Assembly: GCF_033958435.1 (NCBI RefSeq)
Contig: NC_134138.1
Coordinates: 267,445,798-267,509,797 of the forward strand
Reading direction: 5' to 3'
Length of the DNA stretch: 64,000 nucleotides
Source of the DNA: Carettochelys insculpta
Lineage: Eukaryota > Chordata > Testudines > Carettochelyidae
Part shown: one piece after another, positions 32,049 to 43,224 of the stretch
How the letters are laid out: the number at the start of each line of letters is the position of its first letter
Numbering within the stretch: position 1 is the stretch's first letter
Made by a program: the position numbers and the translations under genes
Notes under the pieces: generated by a model
The model's database searches: none
What the model was told of the DNA's origin: nothing
Seen by the model: only the letters and a program-made list of their open reading frames with translations

Positions 32049-32684
32049 AGTGTCCTGCCAAATTCATGGACCATTTTGGTCACTTTCAGTCGCAGGATTT
32101 TTAAAAGCGATCAATGCTATGACTTCAGCTATTTAAATCTGAAATTTCGTGGTGTTTGTAATTGCAGAGCTCCAGGCACCAAAAGGAGTTGGGGAGCGTT
32201 CTAAGGTGAGGTACCTTATGTACCTTTACTTCTGCACTGGTGGTGGCGGCGTTGCTTTCTGAGCTGGGCAGTAAGAGTGTGGTGGCTGCTGACTATGATC
32301 CTATCTCTGCAGGCAGAGCCATAGCTAGCAGCCGTTGAGAAGTAAGGATGGCATGGTATGGTATTACCTCCCTCCTGCATTGCTGTTGGCTTTGTGTTGT
32401 CTTCAGAGCTGGTTGCCTGGCCAATGACTGATGCTTTCCAGCTGCCTAGCTCTGAAGGCAGCACAGAAGTAAGGTTGGCAGTATCGCAGTCTCTCTAAAA
32501 TAACCTTGTGACCCTCCAGAAACTTCCTTTTGGTCAGAATCCCCAGTCTGAAAAATGCTGCTCCCTCTTCCCCCAAATCTGTGTAATGTGGGGTTAAAAG
32601 CACACAAAAGACCAGATTTTACAAGGGGAGGTGAGATTTCACGATCCGCGATGCGTTTTTCATGGCCATAGGTTTAGTAGGGCC
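32049..32684. mobile_element. Nonautonomous hAT element, about 636 bp
   Basis: Ends GTCCTGCCAAATTCATGG and CCATAGGTTTAGTAGGGCC are imperfect inverted repeats. The interior repeats a CTTACTTCTGC..GAGCTGGGCAG / CTGCCTAGCTCTGAAGG..AGAAGTAAGG theme in both orientations. Flanking octamers CTATTTGT and TTTTCTGT agree only at 5 of 8 positions. No transposase. Confidence 0.65.
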
Positions 32685-32689
32685 TTTTC

Positions 32690-33664
32690 TGTTAGTAACA
32701 TATTGTCCTTTGAGCAGGCCTGGATGGCATGATTAAAACATCAGAACCCAGTTTATATTACAATATCCGCTGGTCAAATATGGCTTTGAATTTTCACTCC
32801 TTCATTTGTGACTGATGGGAGTTGAAGGGGAGTAGTGGAGGTGTCTGAGGCTTACAAGATGTTTCTAAAGACCTGATTGCAAGCACATTCTTTGGTCAAC
32901 TTTCTGATTAAAGTATAGAAATCTGATTTTGAGAGGGCAGGGAGGGAGAAAGAAACCATTTGTTTCAACCCTCAAATTCCTTCTAGCTGGAGAAACATTG
33001 TCAGCGTAATTGTAGACTTTTCAAATCTTTCTCTGTAGACGTTAGTCTAAGGAAAGTCATGCTATATTGATGAATGTCTCTATTTTTACCAGTGATATAT
33101 CTTATTAAGGTGTCATTAGAATGACACAAAACTGGCTGATGTTTAAAATTCTGGCTGTTCCTGAATGCTGCTTCATAGATATCAAATCAGGGTATATTTG
33201 TGGGTTATAATTCACTGACTGTTACTTTGGTCACTGTTAAATCAGTTAACTTTATCTAACTTTAAAACTGAGTTGTCATTGAGTAACTTGGATTTGGAGA
33301 CAATAGGATTTATACTTTTTCCTTTAATTTTTGTTGTTGGTAAAAGGCTTGGTGGCGATTGTGCTATAAAATTAGTACAGGGTACAAGTAAGTACAGCAT
33401 TTTCTACAACTAATTGTGGCCTTGAAGCATATCATATAAAAGGTCATCTTTGTTAGTGAACTACAGTCTTCTCCTGTGAGACAAAAATCCGTGTCTTTAT
33501 CAAGGATGAAATCTGGGCTCCTAGGTTACGCAATTGAGCTTTGCTTTAATTTGGACATCGTTAGGCTCTCTAATAAAGCAGAACGTTTTAATCAATCTTC
33601 TTGTACTTTTGTGTGAGCATTTCTTTTGATAGGATTTGTTTCTCCCTTTTGAGGAGAAGGTCTC
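32690..33664 (+). other. Intron, nothing recognised
   Basis: No identifiable repeat or exon. Confidence 0.4.
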
Positions 33665-33814
33665 CAGGATAGTCAAGATTTAAAAAAGAATCTTTTTTAA
33701 ATTTTGGATTTTTTAAATTTGGATTTAAAATTTTTTTTTAACTATCATAAGGTACTAAATTTCCCATTTAAAAATAAGTTAGAATTAAATCTTCTCACAA
33801 ACATGCTAGACTTA

Positions 33815-34109
33815 CACTCTAGGCAAATTGCACACCACTGTTTGCCTATCTTTTGCTGACAGCTCTGTTGGACCGGGCTTTTCTGACGGTTGGCCTGTCC
33901 ACATGAGGCCACATGTTGTGGAGGGGAAAAACCCTCTGTTGAGACATCTTTCTTGTGGAACAAGGTTTATACGAATGTCGACAGAATGCTCCTGACTGGC
34001 AGATCTGTTCCAAGAGATCTGCAGATTGGATGTGCACTCTGTTTTTTTAAAAAAAAAAAAAAAACCAAAAAACTTCCGTCAGCAGAAGCCTGTAGTCTTA
34101 GACATAGCC
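33815..34109. mobile_element. Harbinger-type MITE inserted in the BED-hAT
   Basis: Lies between two TTA trinucleotides (33812-33814 and 34110-34112), the Harbinger target duplication. The right end CTGTAGTCTTAGACATAGCC is a typical TGTAGTGTAGAC-type MITE end; the left end CACTCTAGGC is a poor match. Removal joins GACTTA to GTCTCATAAAAATC, as in the uninterrupted copy at 57.3 kb. Confidence 0.7.
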
Positions 34110-34142
34110 TTAGTCTCATAAAAATCAATTAATGGCTCTACT

Positions 34143-34711
34143 CCTGTGGTGTTCAGTACTCTCCCTGTTCGCCACATGGGGTGATTGGGGCACTGGGGTG
34201 TGGCAAAATGTGGCTCAGCAGAGCTGCACATGTGGAGTGCCCCTCTGCCTGCTCTGCGCATGCACCCCACCGCTTGTTGGGATGCATGCTTGGCAGCCGC
34301 GGTAGAGGCGGCCCCTGCAGCCATTTCCCTGGGCATGCGGCTCCTTTGGCCCCATGCAGCTGCACTGCTCCTGCCCAGAGCCACTTGGCTTCTTCGACAA
34401 TGGCTCGGCTCCTGTGGCCTGATGTGGTCCTGGCAACTGCAGGCCAATGTGGCTCCTGATGCCCTGGCGCAACCATGGAGTCTCTGGCCTAGAGCAGTGC
34501 AGCTCCTGGGATCCTGGTGGCCCTGTCTTTAGTGGTGGCATCTCCATTAAATTGCTGGAATATACAGTTGGAAGGGGGTAGGAGGTGGGGGTGCCTTTCT
34601 CTAGTGGGAGGTGGGGGAGGACTATTCATTGAGTGGGGTGGGGGCTGTAGCAGATACGCAAGGATCATAACCAAAAGTATTCCAATACTTGAATTATTAT
34701 TGGACTCCACT
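34143..34711. mobile_element. GC-rich nonautonomous hAT inserted in the BED-hAT
   Basis: Flanked by perfect 8-bp direct repeats GCTCTACT (34135-34142 and 34712-34719). Ends read TGTGGTGTTCAGTACTC and TTATTGGACTCCACT, imperfect inverted repeats. Removal restores the host order seen at 57.3-57.4 kb. The interior is a GC-rich block with TGGCTCCTG-like repeats and is related to the copy at 39547-40008. Long open frames here are compositional. Confidence 0.85.
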
Positions 34712-35018
34712 GCTCTACTCTGTCCAGCCTAACTCCCAGCCAGTGCTTCTTGAAAGTTCTGGGCATTCAGTTTCAATCTCTGCTGAAGTGGAGCATGTGC
34801 AAAGGTACAGGCTGTATAGGATTATTTTTGTTCTGTGCTTTTGTGGGGGTGGACATGGCAGAGCTAATTAAGACATTGTCTAAAGACAGAGAAATATGTA
34901 GGAAAGGATGGAGGCAGTGTAGAAAGAAAAAGTGGGATAGACTGGAGAGGAAAAGGGACGACGTTCAGCACACACAGCTTCCTATATTTCCCTTCGGTTT
35001 TTCCATAGAAAAACTGTC

Positions 35019-35270
35019 ATGGCTTCTGGGTATGAAAGAGACCCTGTTTGGAAATACTTCAAAGAAATGTATTCCCTGGGTAAAAAGGGAAAATGTGTCA
35101 AGTGTAAGAAGTGCAAGAAGATGATTCAGAGCCTACCTGAAAGAATGAAAAATTACAAGGAAAACTGCTTATTGGAAAAAATGATGTGGCTGATGAGGTG
35201 CTTATATCTGAAGAACAATGTGGATCATCATTCTTCAAAACCTTTTCTGTGCCTTTTGTTAGAGGTGTGA
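35019..35270 (+). pseudogene. hAT transposase BED zinc-finger remnant
   Basis: The frame begins MASGYERDPVWKYFKEMYSL and continues KKGKCVKCKKCKK, IQSLPERMKNYKENC. This is the N-terminal BED finger of hAT transposases (DPVWKYF, then CxxC, then a Lx..MxxH/Yx..C end) that binds DNA; the usual His before the last Cys is not clear (NYKENC). The frame ends after 83 codons and the RNaseH-like catalytic domain is missing. A homologous but stop-containing block is in copy 2 at about 57700-57825. Confidence 0.75.
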
Positions 35271-35380
35271 TTTTTAACAAATAAATTCCCAAGCTGTTTG
35301 CTATGTTGGATGTTGCTAGGGAAGTAAAAATTTCTTAGCTAGTCCTTATAGCTTGTTTAATTAGTTAACTAGGTTTAGAA

Positions 35381-36222
35381 CAGTGGTTCCCAAACGTTTT
35401 GGCATCATGCCCCCATTTTGATTTTTAAGAAACCATTATGTCTCCCCACCTCTTCTTTTACCATCATCCAACTCCCCTTTTAACAAAAAAATTCAATTTG
35501 TAATATAAAATTGTTTAAAATTAAAAATAAGCATAAATAATTTTTTTGGTCCCATGTGGATGCCTGGTATAGCCACAGCTGGCCAGGTGCCTGAGCCCCG
35601 TGCCAGCCACCAGAGCTGCCTGCACAAGCCACCCACCCACCTGAGACCTGCACTGCCAGAGCCGCCTGCCCAAGCTGCTCCTCACCCAAGCCCCACGCTG
35701 CCGAGACCAGCTGCCTGTCCACCAGCCACCTGCCCCAGCCATGTGCTAGCCACTGAAGCCCCACGCTGCTGGGGCCAGCTGCTTGTCTGCCAGCCCAATC
35801 TGCCTCATGCTGCCATGGCCAGCTGCCCACCTGCCAGCCCGAGCCACCTGAGCTCCACAAGCCCTGCGAGCCACCCACCTGGGCTCCTTCCCTCCCACAA
35901 AGCCAGGTACCACTAGCCCCCGCTCTTACCTCCTCCTCCTCCTCCTCCTCCCCCTACCACTCCAACCCACGTTCAGTCACCTTTGCAGGAGGCACTAGCT
36001 CCACATGAGTCTTCGCCAGCTGCCTCATTCTTACAGCGACTGCACTGGGTCATCCACGTAAAATGGCATAGGCTGAGAGCCAGAAGCAAAGGCTGGCTTT
36101 TTCTTTGAGTGGGGAGATTGATGGGTGGGGTAGTGCTGGGTCACCTCACATCCCCATCCCCCACCCCTGGAATTTCTTCACACCCCCCTAGAGGGGCATG
36201 CGCCCCAGTTTGGGAAACCATG
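35381..36222. mobile_element. Nonautonomous hAT element, 842 bp
   Basis: Perfect 8-bp target duplication GTTTAGAA at 35373-35380 and 36223-36230. Ends CAGTGGTTCCCAAAC and GTTTGGGAAACCATG are inverted repeats with two mismatches in 15. The interior is a C-rich block of short imperfect GAGCCACCTGC-like repeats with (CCT)n near 35930-35955. No transposase. Confidence 0.92.
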
Positions 36223-36954
36223 GTTTAGAATCTGTCACCCAAGTAAGTAGACAGTGCAGCTGCAGCAAGGAAAATGTGGAGTTACCAGTTGCCACTGACT
36301 GTGTGATTTTCTTATTTTATGTTACATAATAGATGTCTCTTCATTTGGAACATTGTGGTTACAGACCACAGTGGTGATGCCATAAATCTGTTCTCTGTTT
36401 TCCTTCAACATAACTCAATTTTCCCAAAGGAACCCCCTCCCATACTGTTTTCAGTGGGATTTATTCCAAAATTAAGTGCACTCTAAGCACAGTTACTATT
36501 AACTTTTTTTTGGTAACTTGGAATCAGATCTGCATCAAAATGACAGTGGGAGTGTGGAAGATGAGAGCTAGTTGAAAAAAGTTTTAAGGACACGGTACAT
36601 TTAGCGTGTTGAGGGTTTGTCTGTTAGTTAATAAAACTTTGCAAATTTTAAGGACAGCTGTCATCTGGCAATTCAGGGGACTGCTGCAGTTGCAATGTGA
36701 AACATACATTTAACATTTGAGATTTAGTTTAATAAAATAGGTGCTTTTGTGTGTGTGGTTTTCTTACTGTTCCTACTGTGCTGTTGCTTGATGTGCGTCT
36801 TGACACTGAGTATTGTGCTGTCGCCTAAATGAATAAAAATCAAGTTATTTAAAAAATTATGCAAAGTGTGCCCTCTTAAATGTTGCAAAATGCTGTACTA
36901 AGCTGTAAACGAATAGGTTTTAGTGATCTGATTTATAACCTTGTTTTGAAGAAA

Positions 36955-37062
36955 TACCAGTGGGAAACATGATTTAAATCGATGATTTTTTTGGTGATTT
37001 TAAATTGTGAGTTTTAAACTAATGTTTAAATTGCCAGGGTTAAAATCAGTCCACCAGTTTTT
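36955..37062. mobile_element. hAT end fragment (AT-rich)
   Basis: ATGATTTAAATCGATGATTT and TGCCAGGGTTAAAATCAGTC resemble the AT-rich end of the BED-finger hAT family of this window. Only one end is present. Confidence 0.45.
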
Positions 37063-39050
37063 CAATAGAAAAATAACCAGTCTCTTTACATGAAAAGTTT
37101 CATTTCATTCAAGAGCTTTTCTGAAAAGCAGCAAAAAAGCTTCTAGTTTTTGAAAAACCAAAGAGTGCCTGATAAATTTTGGTTGAAAAGATGGGGGAGG
37201 TTGGCCCCCCTCCCCCCAAATCCACTTCTGTGGACTATATATTTCTAGTCAACTCTAGAACTGGAACTTTTTTTTTTTAAATAATGTGGGTTTCTGCTCT
37301 CCAGGAGTTTGCTTCTCTACCTGCAACTTCTGGGTCATAAAATCTAGACAGTTCTGAGAGTTCCTGTTATTGATCACTGTGTTTTCAACCAGCTGACACT
37401 TTATCTAATTAGATAGAGGAACCTTTTTACTTATTATTCAGCCTGGTTTGGGTATAACCTAATGAGCAGAACAGAGAATTGTGTTTTTCACAGTTTGCCT
37501 CAGAGATTTGGAGACTACAATTTCTTTCTTTTTAAATGGGTGCATGGGGCAATGATCCACTTGGTGGCTTAGAAGCGCATATATCAAGTGGTGGGGGAAA
37601 TTCTTGCTGCATCTATTTTATATTTGGTGCCTCCCTTTAACCATGAATTCTGAGCCCTTCAGAATCTAACACATTTTATCCTTGAAACAGTGTGGCACAG
37701 AGGCTTAGGCTGTGTCTCATTAGAAACTCTGCAGCTTGCCTGCCCTAACACATCAGTGACTCATCATAGTAATGGGAGGGATTCTTCTGTCATAGTTAAT
37801 TCATCTTCCCCCATCAGCAGCTAGATCAATACAGCACTGTTTCTACCAGAGATTAGGTTGGTTTAACTACATCACTTAGGGGGTGTGGATTTTTCTCACT
37901 TCTGAAAGCCATAAATTGATATCTCTATAACTTTTTAGTTTAGTTCTGGTCTAAGTGACTTGCCCTGGGCCACGTAGGAAGACTGTTAGACTAGGGACTT
38001 GTACGCAAGTCTCCAGAATGCCGGTCCTATTGCTTGCATCCTGGATTATCCTTCCTCTCAACTGCATGGGGGTAGGGGGCAGGGAAATCAATATTTGACT
38101 TGGGGAGTTCTGTAGGAAATATCTCCTATCAGTCCTCACCATAATGCTTCCCTGAGGCTGTTGTATGATTTGAGAGAGGAGCTGACAAAACAGAAGCATA
38201 AAACATTAGCTATCGAGGAAAAACAGACTGCAGTCATTTGCTTTGGCTTATTTATCTTCGTATGTAAATTTTAAGTCAAAGGGGAGCTCATATGAGTCCT
38301 TGGGAAATACAGCTTCCTTTGGAGAGCATTGTGGAGTATGCAACTTCACCTGCAAATGCAAGTCTTGTGAAGAGGGCACCTTGTCTAGGAGTTATCCCTG
38401 CATTTGCCTTGTGATGCTGTACGGGGATTATTAAAGGTGTTTAATAGTATTAACCAATGAGTGAAAGTCATCACCAAGGCTGTCTGACTTAAGGGATGTC
38501 TTCACCTGTTTGTATGGCAAGGAGACTTGATTTATAATGCTTTCCATCCCTCGGGAATCACGTGTGTTAAATTTGTTACACATTTTACTGGAAGTGAAGA
38601 TAATGTGCCCTTCAGTAACTCACATCAGGTTTCTGTGAGATGTGCTAGAATAGCACTGTTTGTGTGAAGAGCTGCAGTGACTGTCTCCATTTTCAAGGAG
38701 TGAAATTCTTGGGGCTGCAAGTATGTAATTGAAGTTTAATGTTGTGAGTGTATCAGAAGCTCTCTACAGTCCTTTGCCCTGTCTAGTTCTGTTGGTCTGT
38801 GCTACGTAAATGTCTTCTACCTAAATGAAAGCTGTCAGTATCTTAAGCCATGCAGTTGTTAAAACAAACTAAATCACTAGCCTTGACAGTGACGTTGTGT
38901 CTGAAGACAAGAAGCTGTCTCTTAAGAATAGTCTATCCTGCTTTTGGATATTAATCAATCTTTAAATATTGGGTGTCAGAAGGAAAATTTTCCTTTAGGA
39001 AGGCTATCCTCTGTTTACTTCATGGTTTTTTTGCATCGTCCTGTGAAACA
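37063..39050 (+). other. Intron, one SINE only
   Basis: Apart from the antisense CORE-SINE at 37951-38060, nothing was recognised. Confidence 0.4.
37951..38060 (-). mobile_element. MIR-like CORE-SINE, antisense
   Basis: CTAAGTGACTTGCCCTGGGC, CACGTAGGAAGACTG, then GTACGCAAGTCTCCAGAATG and CCGGTCCTATTGCTTGCATC follow the antisense MIR order (AAGTGACTTGCCCAAGGTCAC ... GGTCTCC ... CCAGTGC). Confidence 0.7.
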
Positions 39051-39054
39051 TATG

Positions 39055-39130
39055 GTCATGTTTCAGTGTCCAAGACATGATACTGGACTAGATAAACCAT
39101 GGGGTTGATCCAGTCTAACAGTTCCTCTGT
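39055..39130 (+). mobile_element. CR1 3' tail
   Basis: GATACTGGACTAGATAAACC and GGGGTTGATCCAGTCTAACA match the CR1 end motif GGACTAGATGGACC..GGTCTGATCCAGT. Confidence 0.75.
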
Positions 39131-39546
39131 TAAGTACAGTGAGTCATTGTCTTGTCCTGTCCCGGTCCCTGTCCCCATGCTTTGCCCCACGCCAAGATGT
39201 GTGATTTTATTTGTTATAGAACAGTTTTGCCAACCCAGGCCTTAAAAATCATCAGTTGGGGGAATAAATCCTAAGATTCATTTAGAAATTGTGAACATAA
39301 AAAAGGGTGGGTGGGTGGAGATGGGAGTCTGTCTTTACTTTCTGGCTTCTGACTTTTCAAAGAGCATCCTGGTCCACACCGGGCATTGCAAGATTTATGT
39401 TAAAATAGCAGGATATGGCAACAATGGTGGCAGTTGGATGCTTGAAGTTGTGAACTCCACTATTCTTAATAATGTGTGCAAGTCAATTCTCCTTTTGAAA
39501 AAAAAACTTTGCCAAATCAGCCTGCTTCACCTGCCAGCACTCTAAC

Positions 39547-40008
39547 CCCGAGGTGTCCAATACGCTCTCTGTTTGCCGCATGTGAATAATGTGGTGTAGG
39601 AAAGTTGAACACGTAGGGCCAACCCTCCAGCTGCTCCGTGCATGCCGTATGGTGGGACAAGCATGTGGTGGAGGTGGCTCTTCCAGTCCCCAGTGGTTTG
39701 TGCAGCAGTGGCAGCTCTGGCTACAGTGTGCCTCTGGCCCCATGTAGCTTGTGCAACCACAGCGGTTCCATCCCTGTGCAACTCATGCAGTGGCAACAGC
39801 TCCAGCCACAGCACAACTCTGGCTCCAGGCAGCTCGCATGACCACAGTAGCTCCAGCCATGGAGGAGCACTGGCCCCAGTACGCCTCACACGGCGGTGGC
39901 AGCTCCAGCTCCAGCGTGGCTGGGGGTTGGTGGCCCGCGGCTGAGGGGAGCCCTGGCTGCCGGATGGGGGGAATGCGGTGATTGGGTAAACTTCAGTTGG
40001 ACACCACT
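39547..40008. mobile_element. GC-rich nonautonomous hAT element
   Basis: Perfect 8-bp target duplication ACTCTAAC at 39539-39546 and 40009-40016. Ends GAGGTGTCCAA and TTGGACACCACT are inverted repeats (10 of 11). The interior is built of GGCAGCTCCAGC / GTGGCTCT-like units and is the same family as 34143-34711. Open frames are compositional. Confidence 0.9.
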
Positions 40009-40140
40009 ACTCTAACTCTACAGCTTAACCTGCAACATGGGGCTTGAAAACCCAGAAGGTTAAGATTTACAGTCCTGCTCCATTGAGGGTTCTGCAAATG
40101 TGGAAAATGTGGACAAGCACCCTTCAGTATTATTTAGACC

Positions 40141-40795
40141 AGCATTTCCCAAACTAATTTGGCCACAGAACACTTTTGGGCTTGGAATATATTGACCGAA
40201 CACACAAATTCTGGTTCTTGGCAGGGGGGTGTTTCATACTGAAAAGTTGCTGCATCTAATCTTCAAAAATTGATTTAAAAGAGTTAGGGTTCTTATGTCT
40301 TTTTTTTTTTTTTTTTTTTTATTTTGCAAGGAACAAATGAGAGAAAGTCATCTGAATGAACAACTGTTGTCCTTCTGAAAGGAGGACTGTTAGCAATTCT
40401 ATAATTAATATAAAAATTAAGTACAAACTCAAAACAAAACATCAACATAACAGCAGAAAGTATGGTTAATATCCTTCTTTTGTACAAAAATAGAGAGGAC
40501 AATATTGTTCCAAAAAGGACTGTTGTTCCTTAAAGCTTAAAAAATCATTTTTATGAAAAGAAGCACAAAATAAATTAGGTATGGAAAAAAATTTTCAAAT
40601 AATGTGGTTTTATAAATTTATTTTTATGGAAAATTACTGGAAAATAAAAATAAGTAATACTTGACTTTTTTAATAGGAAGAGTGTTTATGTATCCCTATT
40701 CTGGCATGAGTTGCATAATAACTATACTATTATGAATGTGTTTATAATTACTAATATCTGCAATTTCTAAATAATAACAACACGTTAGTACTACG
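40141..40795 (-). mobile_element. Nonautonomous hAT-like repeat, copy B
   Basis: Begins CAGCATTTCCCAAACTAAT and from about 40264 rightward is the reverse complement, diverged, of 25100-25625 (copy A). It includes an uninterrupted T-run of 22 bases near 40299-40320. This copy keeps the end that copy A has lost. Confidence 0.65.
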
Positions 40796-40844
40796 GTGTC
40801 CACCACATGTGGCGAATAGAAATTAATAAAATTAATATGGAGAT

Positions 40845-41045
40845 ATACACCTATCTCATAGACCTGGAAGGGACCTTACCAGGTCATTGAGTCCTGTCCC
40901 CTGCCCTCACAGCAGGACTAAACATCATCCCTGACAGATTTTTTTTTTTTTAATTTTCCTGAGATCTCTAAATGGCCCCCTCAGGGTCTGAGATCACAAC
41001 TCTGAGTTGTGAAGGACAATGCTCAAACTACTGAGTTATCCCTCT
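40845..41045 (-). mobile_element. CR1 LINE 3' end
   Basis: CTATCTCATAGACCTGGAAG, GGGACCTTACCAGGTCATTG, CAGCAGGACTAAACATCATC, a T-run, AAATGGCCCCCTCAGGGTCT and CTGAGTTATCCCTC form the antisense CR1 3' end. Confidence 0.85.
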
Positions 41046-41214
41046 TCCTCTGCTCCCCCTCCCCTCCCAGAAGAGGGTCGGTTAGAATGGTCCCATGTTT
41101 CATGGGTTACCTCTTGCATTCGTAGGAAAGGGTGGCCTGCAGTCACTGGCAGCAGTTCACAGGAGGATAGTGTTGTCGCTAGCACTCTTAAAATAAGCTA
41201 CAATTCAAAAGGCT

Positions 41215-42610
41215 CTTGATAGCTTGGAGAACTGGGCTGTAGACAACAAAATGAAATTCAACAGAGACAAAGGTAAGGTGTTATGCTTATGGAGGACAAA
41301 GCAAATGCACAAATACAGAATGGGGGATAATTGGCTTGGCAGTGACACTGCTGAGAAGGATCTGGAAGTTATGGCCTTAACATGAATAGTCAGTGTTCTG
41401 TTGTTGTACAAAAAGCATGTGTAGTTTGGGATTGCATTGACGGGCATAGCATGAAAGTCAGGGGAGGTGATTGTTCTGCTCTGCTCAGTGCTGGTTTGGA
41501 TGCCGCACTCCAGCTGAGGCCTGTTTTGGTTGTTGCTATATAGAAAATGTTATAGAGAAACTGGAAAGGATCCCGAGACGAATGACAGGATGATCAAAGG
41601 GATGGAATGCGAGCCATATGAGCAAAGACTGAAGGAACAGGGTATGTTTAGTTTGGAAACGAGGCAATTGAGGGGAAACATGATAGCAGTCTTCAAATAG
41701 TTGAAAGGCTGCCAAAAAGATACAGGGAAAAATTGTTCTCGCTGCCACAGAGGGCAGGACAAGACGCAAAGGATTCAAACTACAGTGTAGCAGGTTTAGA
41801 TTAAATCTGAGGAAAAATTTCCTAACTGTAAGAAGAGTAGAACAAAGGAAGGTCATGGAAGCTCCTTCCTTGCAGGCTTTCAAAGGGAGGCTGGATAATC
41901 ATCGTCTTGGATAGTTTACACTAGGGGTAGGCAAGAGAGGTCCCCTAGGCCTTTTCATTTAGCCCAGCAGGGCCACAGGACTGCAGAGAGGGTAGACCTC
42001 CAAATGCTGCTGTTTCTGGCCAACAGGAGCGGAGAGATTTTGCCAGGGGCAGGAGCAGTGAGCTCTTCTCCCCACTCGCCTGCCCCCAAGCAGAGAGCGA
42101 GCCACATGGAACAGCCTTTGGGCTGAGTCTTCCAGCCATCAGAAGCCTGCATGAGAGTGCTGCTGGTCAGGAGCTGCTTAAGTAGTCATCTTCCGGACAG
42201 AATCTGTTTCTGGCACTGCACCCTAACTCCCTCCCAGACCCTGCACCTCCTCTTATACCCCTGCCCGGCCCAGAATCCTCTCCTGCATCCATACTCTCTC
42301 CTGCACTCTGGACTCCAGTGATCTGCCCCAGGTCTCAATCCCCTCCGTCATTCAACCTCTGAATTTACATTGTCTCCTGCACCCCAGCCATCTACCCCAA
42401 ACTCCTATCTGCAGCTAATCTCTCTCTAGACCCCGTACCTGCTCTTTTTTAAAAAGTGTCCCTCGATGACTTGCCAAATCTTAAAATGCCACCCCATCAA
42501 AATTATTGCTCACTATGGTTTAGACACAACATATCCTGCATCTTGGCAGGGGGATTAGGCTGGATTTCTTTTGTGGTCCCTTCTACTTCTGTACCTTCTG
42601 GTTCTGTGAG
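41215..42610 (+). mobile_element. CR1 LINE 3' part, split by a hAT
   Basis: The first block (41215-41921) is the end of the CR1 ORF2 and tail: frames give WAVDNKMKFNRDKGK, YRMGDNWLGSD and, on from 41560, MIKGMECEPYEQRLKEQ with stops and shifts. The second block (42518-42610) is the extreme 3' end (GACACAACATATCCTGCATC, TTGGCAGGGGGATTAGGCTG). The insertion at 41922-42517 separates them. CR1 encodes an endonuclease/reverse transcriptase; this copy is 5'-truncated and dead. Confidence 0.85.
41922..42517. mobile_element. Nonautonomous hAT inserted in CR1
   Basis: Ends TAGGGGTAGGCAA and ATTGCTCACTATG are inverted repeats of the CAGGGGTGGGCAAT type. Flanking octamers GTTTACAC (41914-41921) and GTTTAGAC (42518-42525) differ at one base. 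Removal rejoins the CR1 consensus TTGGATAGTTTAGACACAAC. The interior is C-rich (CTGCACCC/CTCCC units). Confidence 0.9.
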
Positions 42611-42638
42611 TGGCTTTGGAAAAGCTGTGGATGATGGC

Positions 42639-42821
42639 CAGTGTTCTCTGTAAGCTGTGCACTTGTGTTGCTGCTCAGGAGAGATTTCGGTGCCAGCCAG
42701 CTGATAAGCAGAGCACCCACAGCTGGGTTGGTTTCTTCTGGTGGTGCACATTCACACATGCCCCAGTGCACATAACCAAATTTATTCCATACATGTCGGG
42801 AAAAGATTAGAGGGCACATTG
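42639..42821. mobile_element. Short hAT MITE, 183 bp
   Basis: Perfect 8-bp target duplication ATGATGGC at 42631-42638 and 42822-42829. Ends CAGTGTTCTCTGTAA and TTAGAGGGCACATTG are inverted repeats with a few mismatches. It sits about 30 bp beyond the CR1 end. A diverged copy is at 23871-24013. Confidence 0.92.
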
Positions 42822-43224
42822 ATGATGGCTCCATAGAATCCCCATAAATCTGCCCAGTCATATTTTGAGTCACCCCTCAGTTGTGGCTGTGACTAAATTG
42901 CAACTTTCACTTGGTTCCCAGAACCTGCCTTTGCTTAGGGGAGGTCTGCTCCAGTGCCTTTTAGCCAAAAGGAACCCCCTTCTTCGTCAAGTGTCTCACC
43001 GGTCTTCCATTTTCTTTAAGGATGTATTTTTTTTTTTTGATTGCTTCAGATGAATAGTCATTAATACAGAGCCCTTCAAACCAACTCTGATTAAAGACTT
43101 CTATTTATACCTCCAAAAAGGTTTGATGGGAGTTTGGGGGTAGACCCTGCATAGAGCTTACAATTCTTTACAGGTTTTCTTTGTGCTCAAAGGGCTGTAG
43201 GGAGATGATTAGATCAAAACTGTT

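Larger units (their letters stand above)
33665..35280 (+). mobile_element. hAT transposon with BED-finger exon, copy 1, hosting two insertions
   Basis: AT-rich start (AGATTTAAAAAAGAATC), then sequence matching copy 2 at 57190-57825 block for block: CTCACAAACATGCTA, CTCATAAAAATCAATTAATG, CCAGCCTAACTCCCAGC, GTGCAAAGG, GACATTGTCTAAAGACAGAG and the BED-finger exon. Two other transposons break it at 33815-34109 and 34143-34711. The rest of the transposase is absent, so the element is defective. Confidence 0.75.

Noticed and set aside
34079..34547. Several overlapping open frames of about 110-120 codons
   Set aside because: They lie in the GC-rich interior of a nonautonomous hAT, in multiple frames of both strands.
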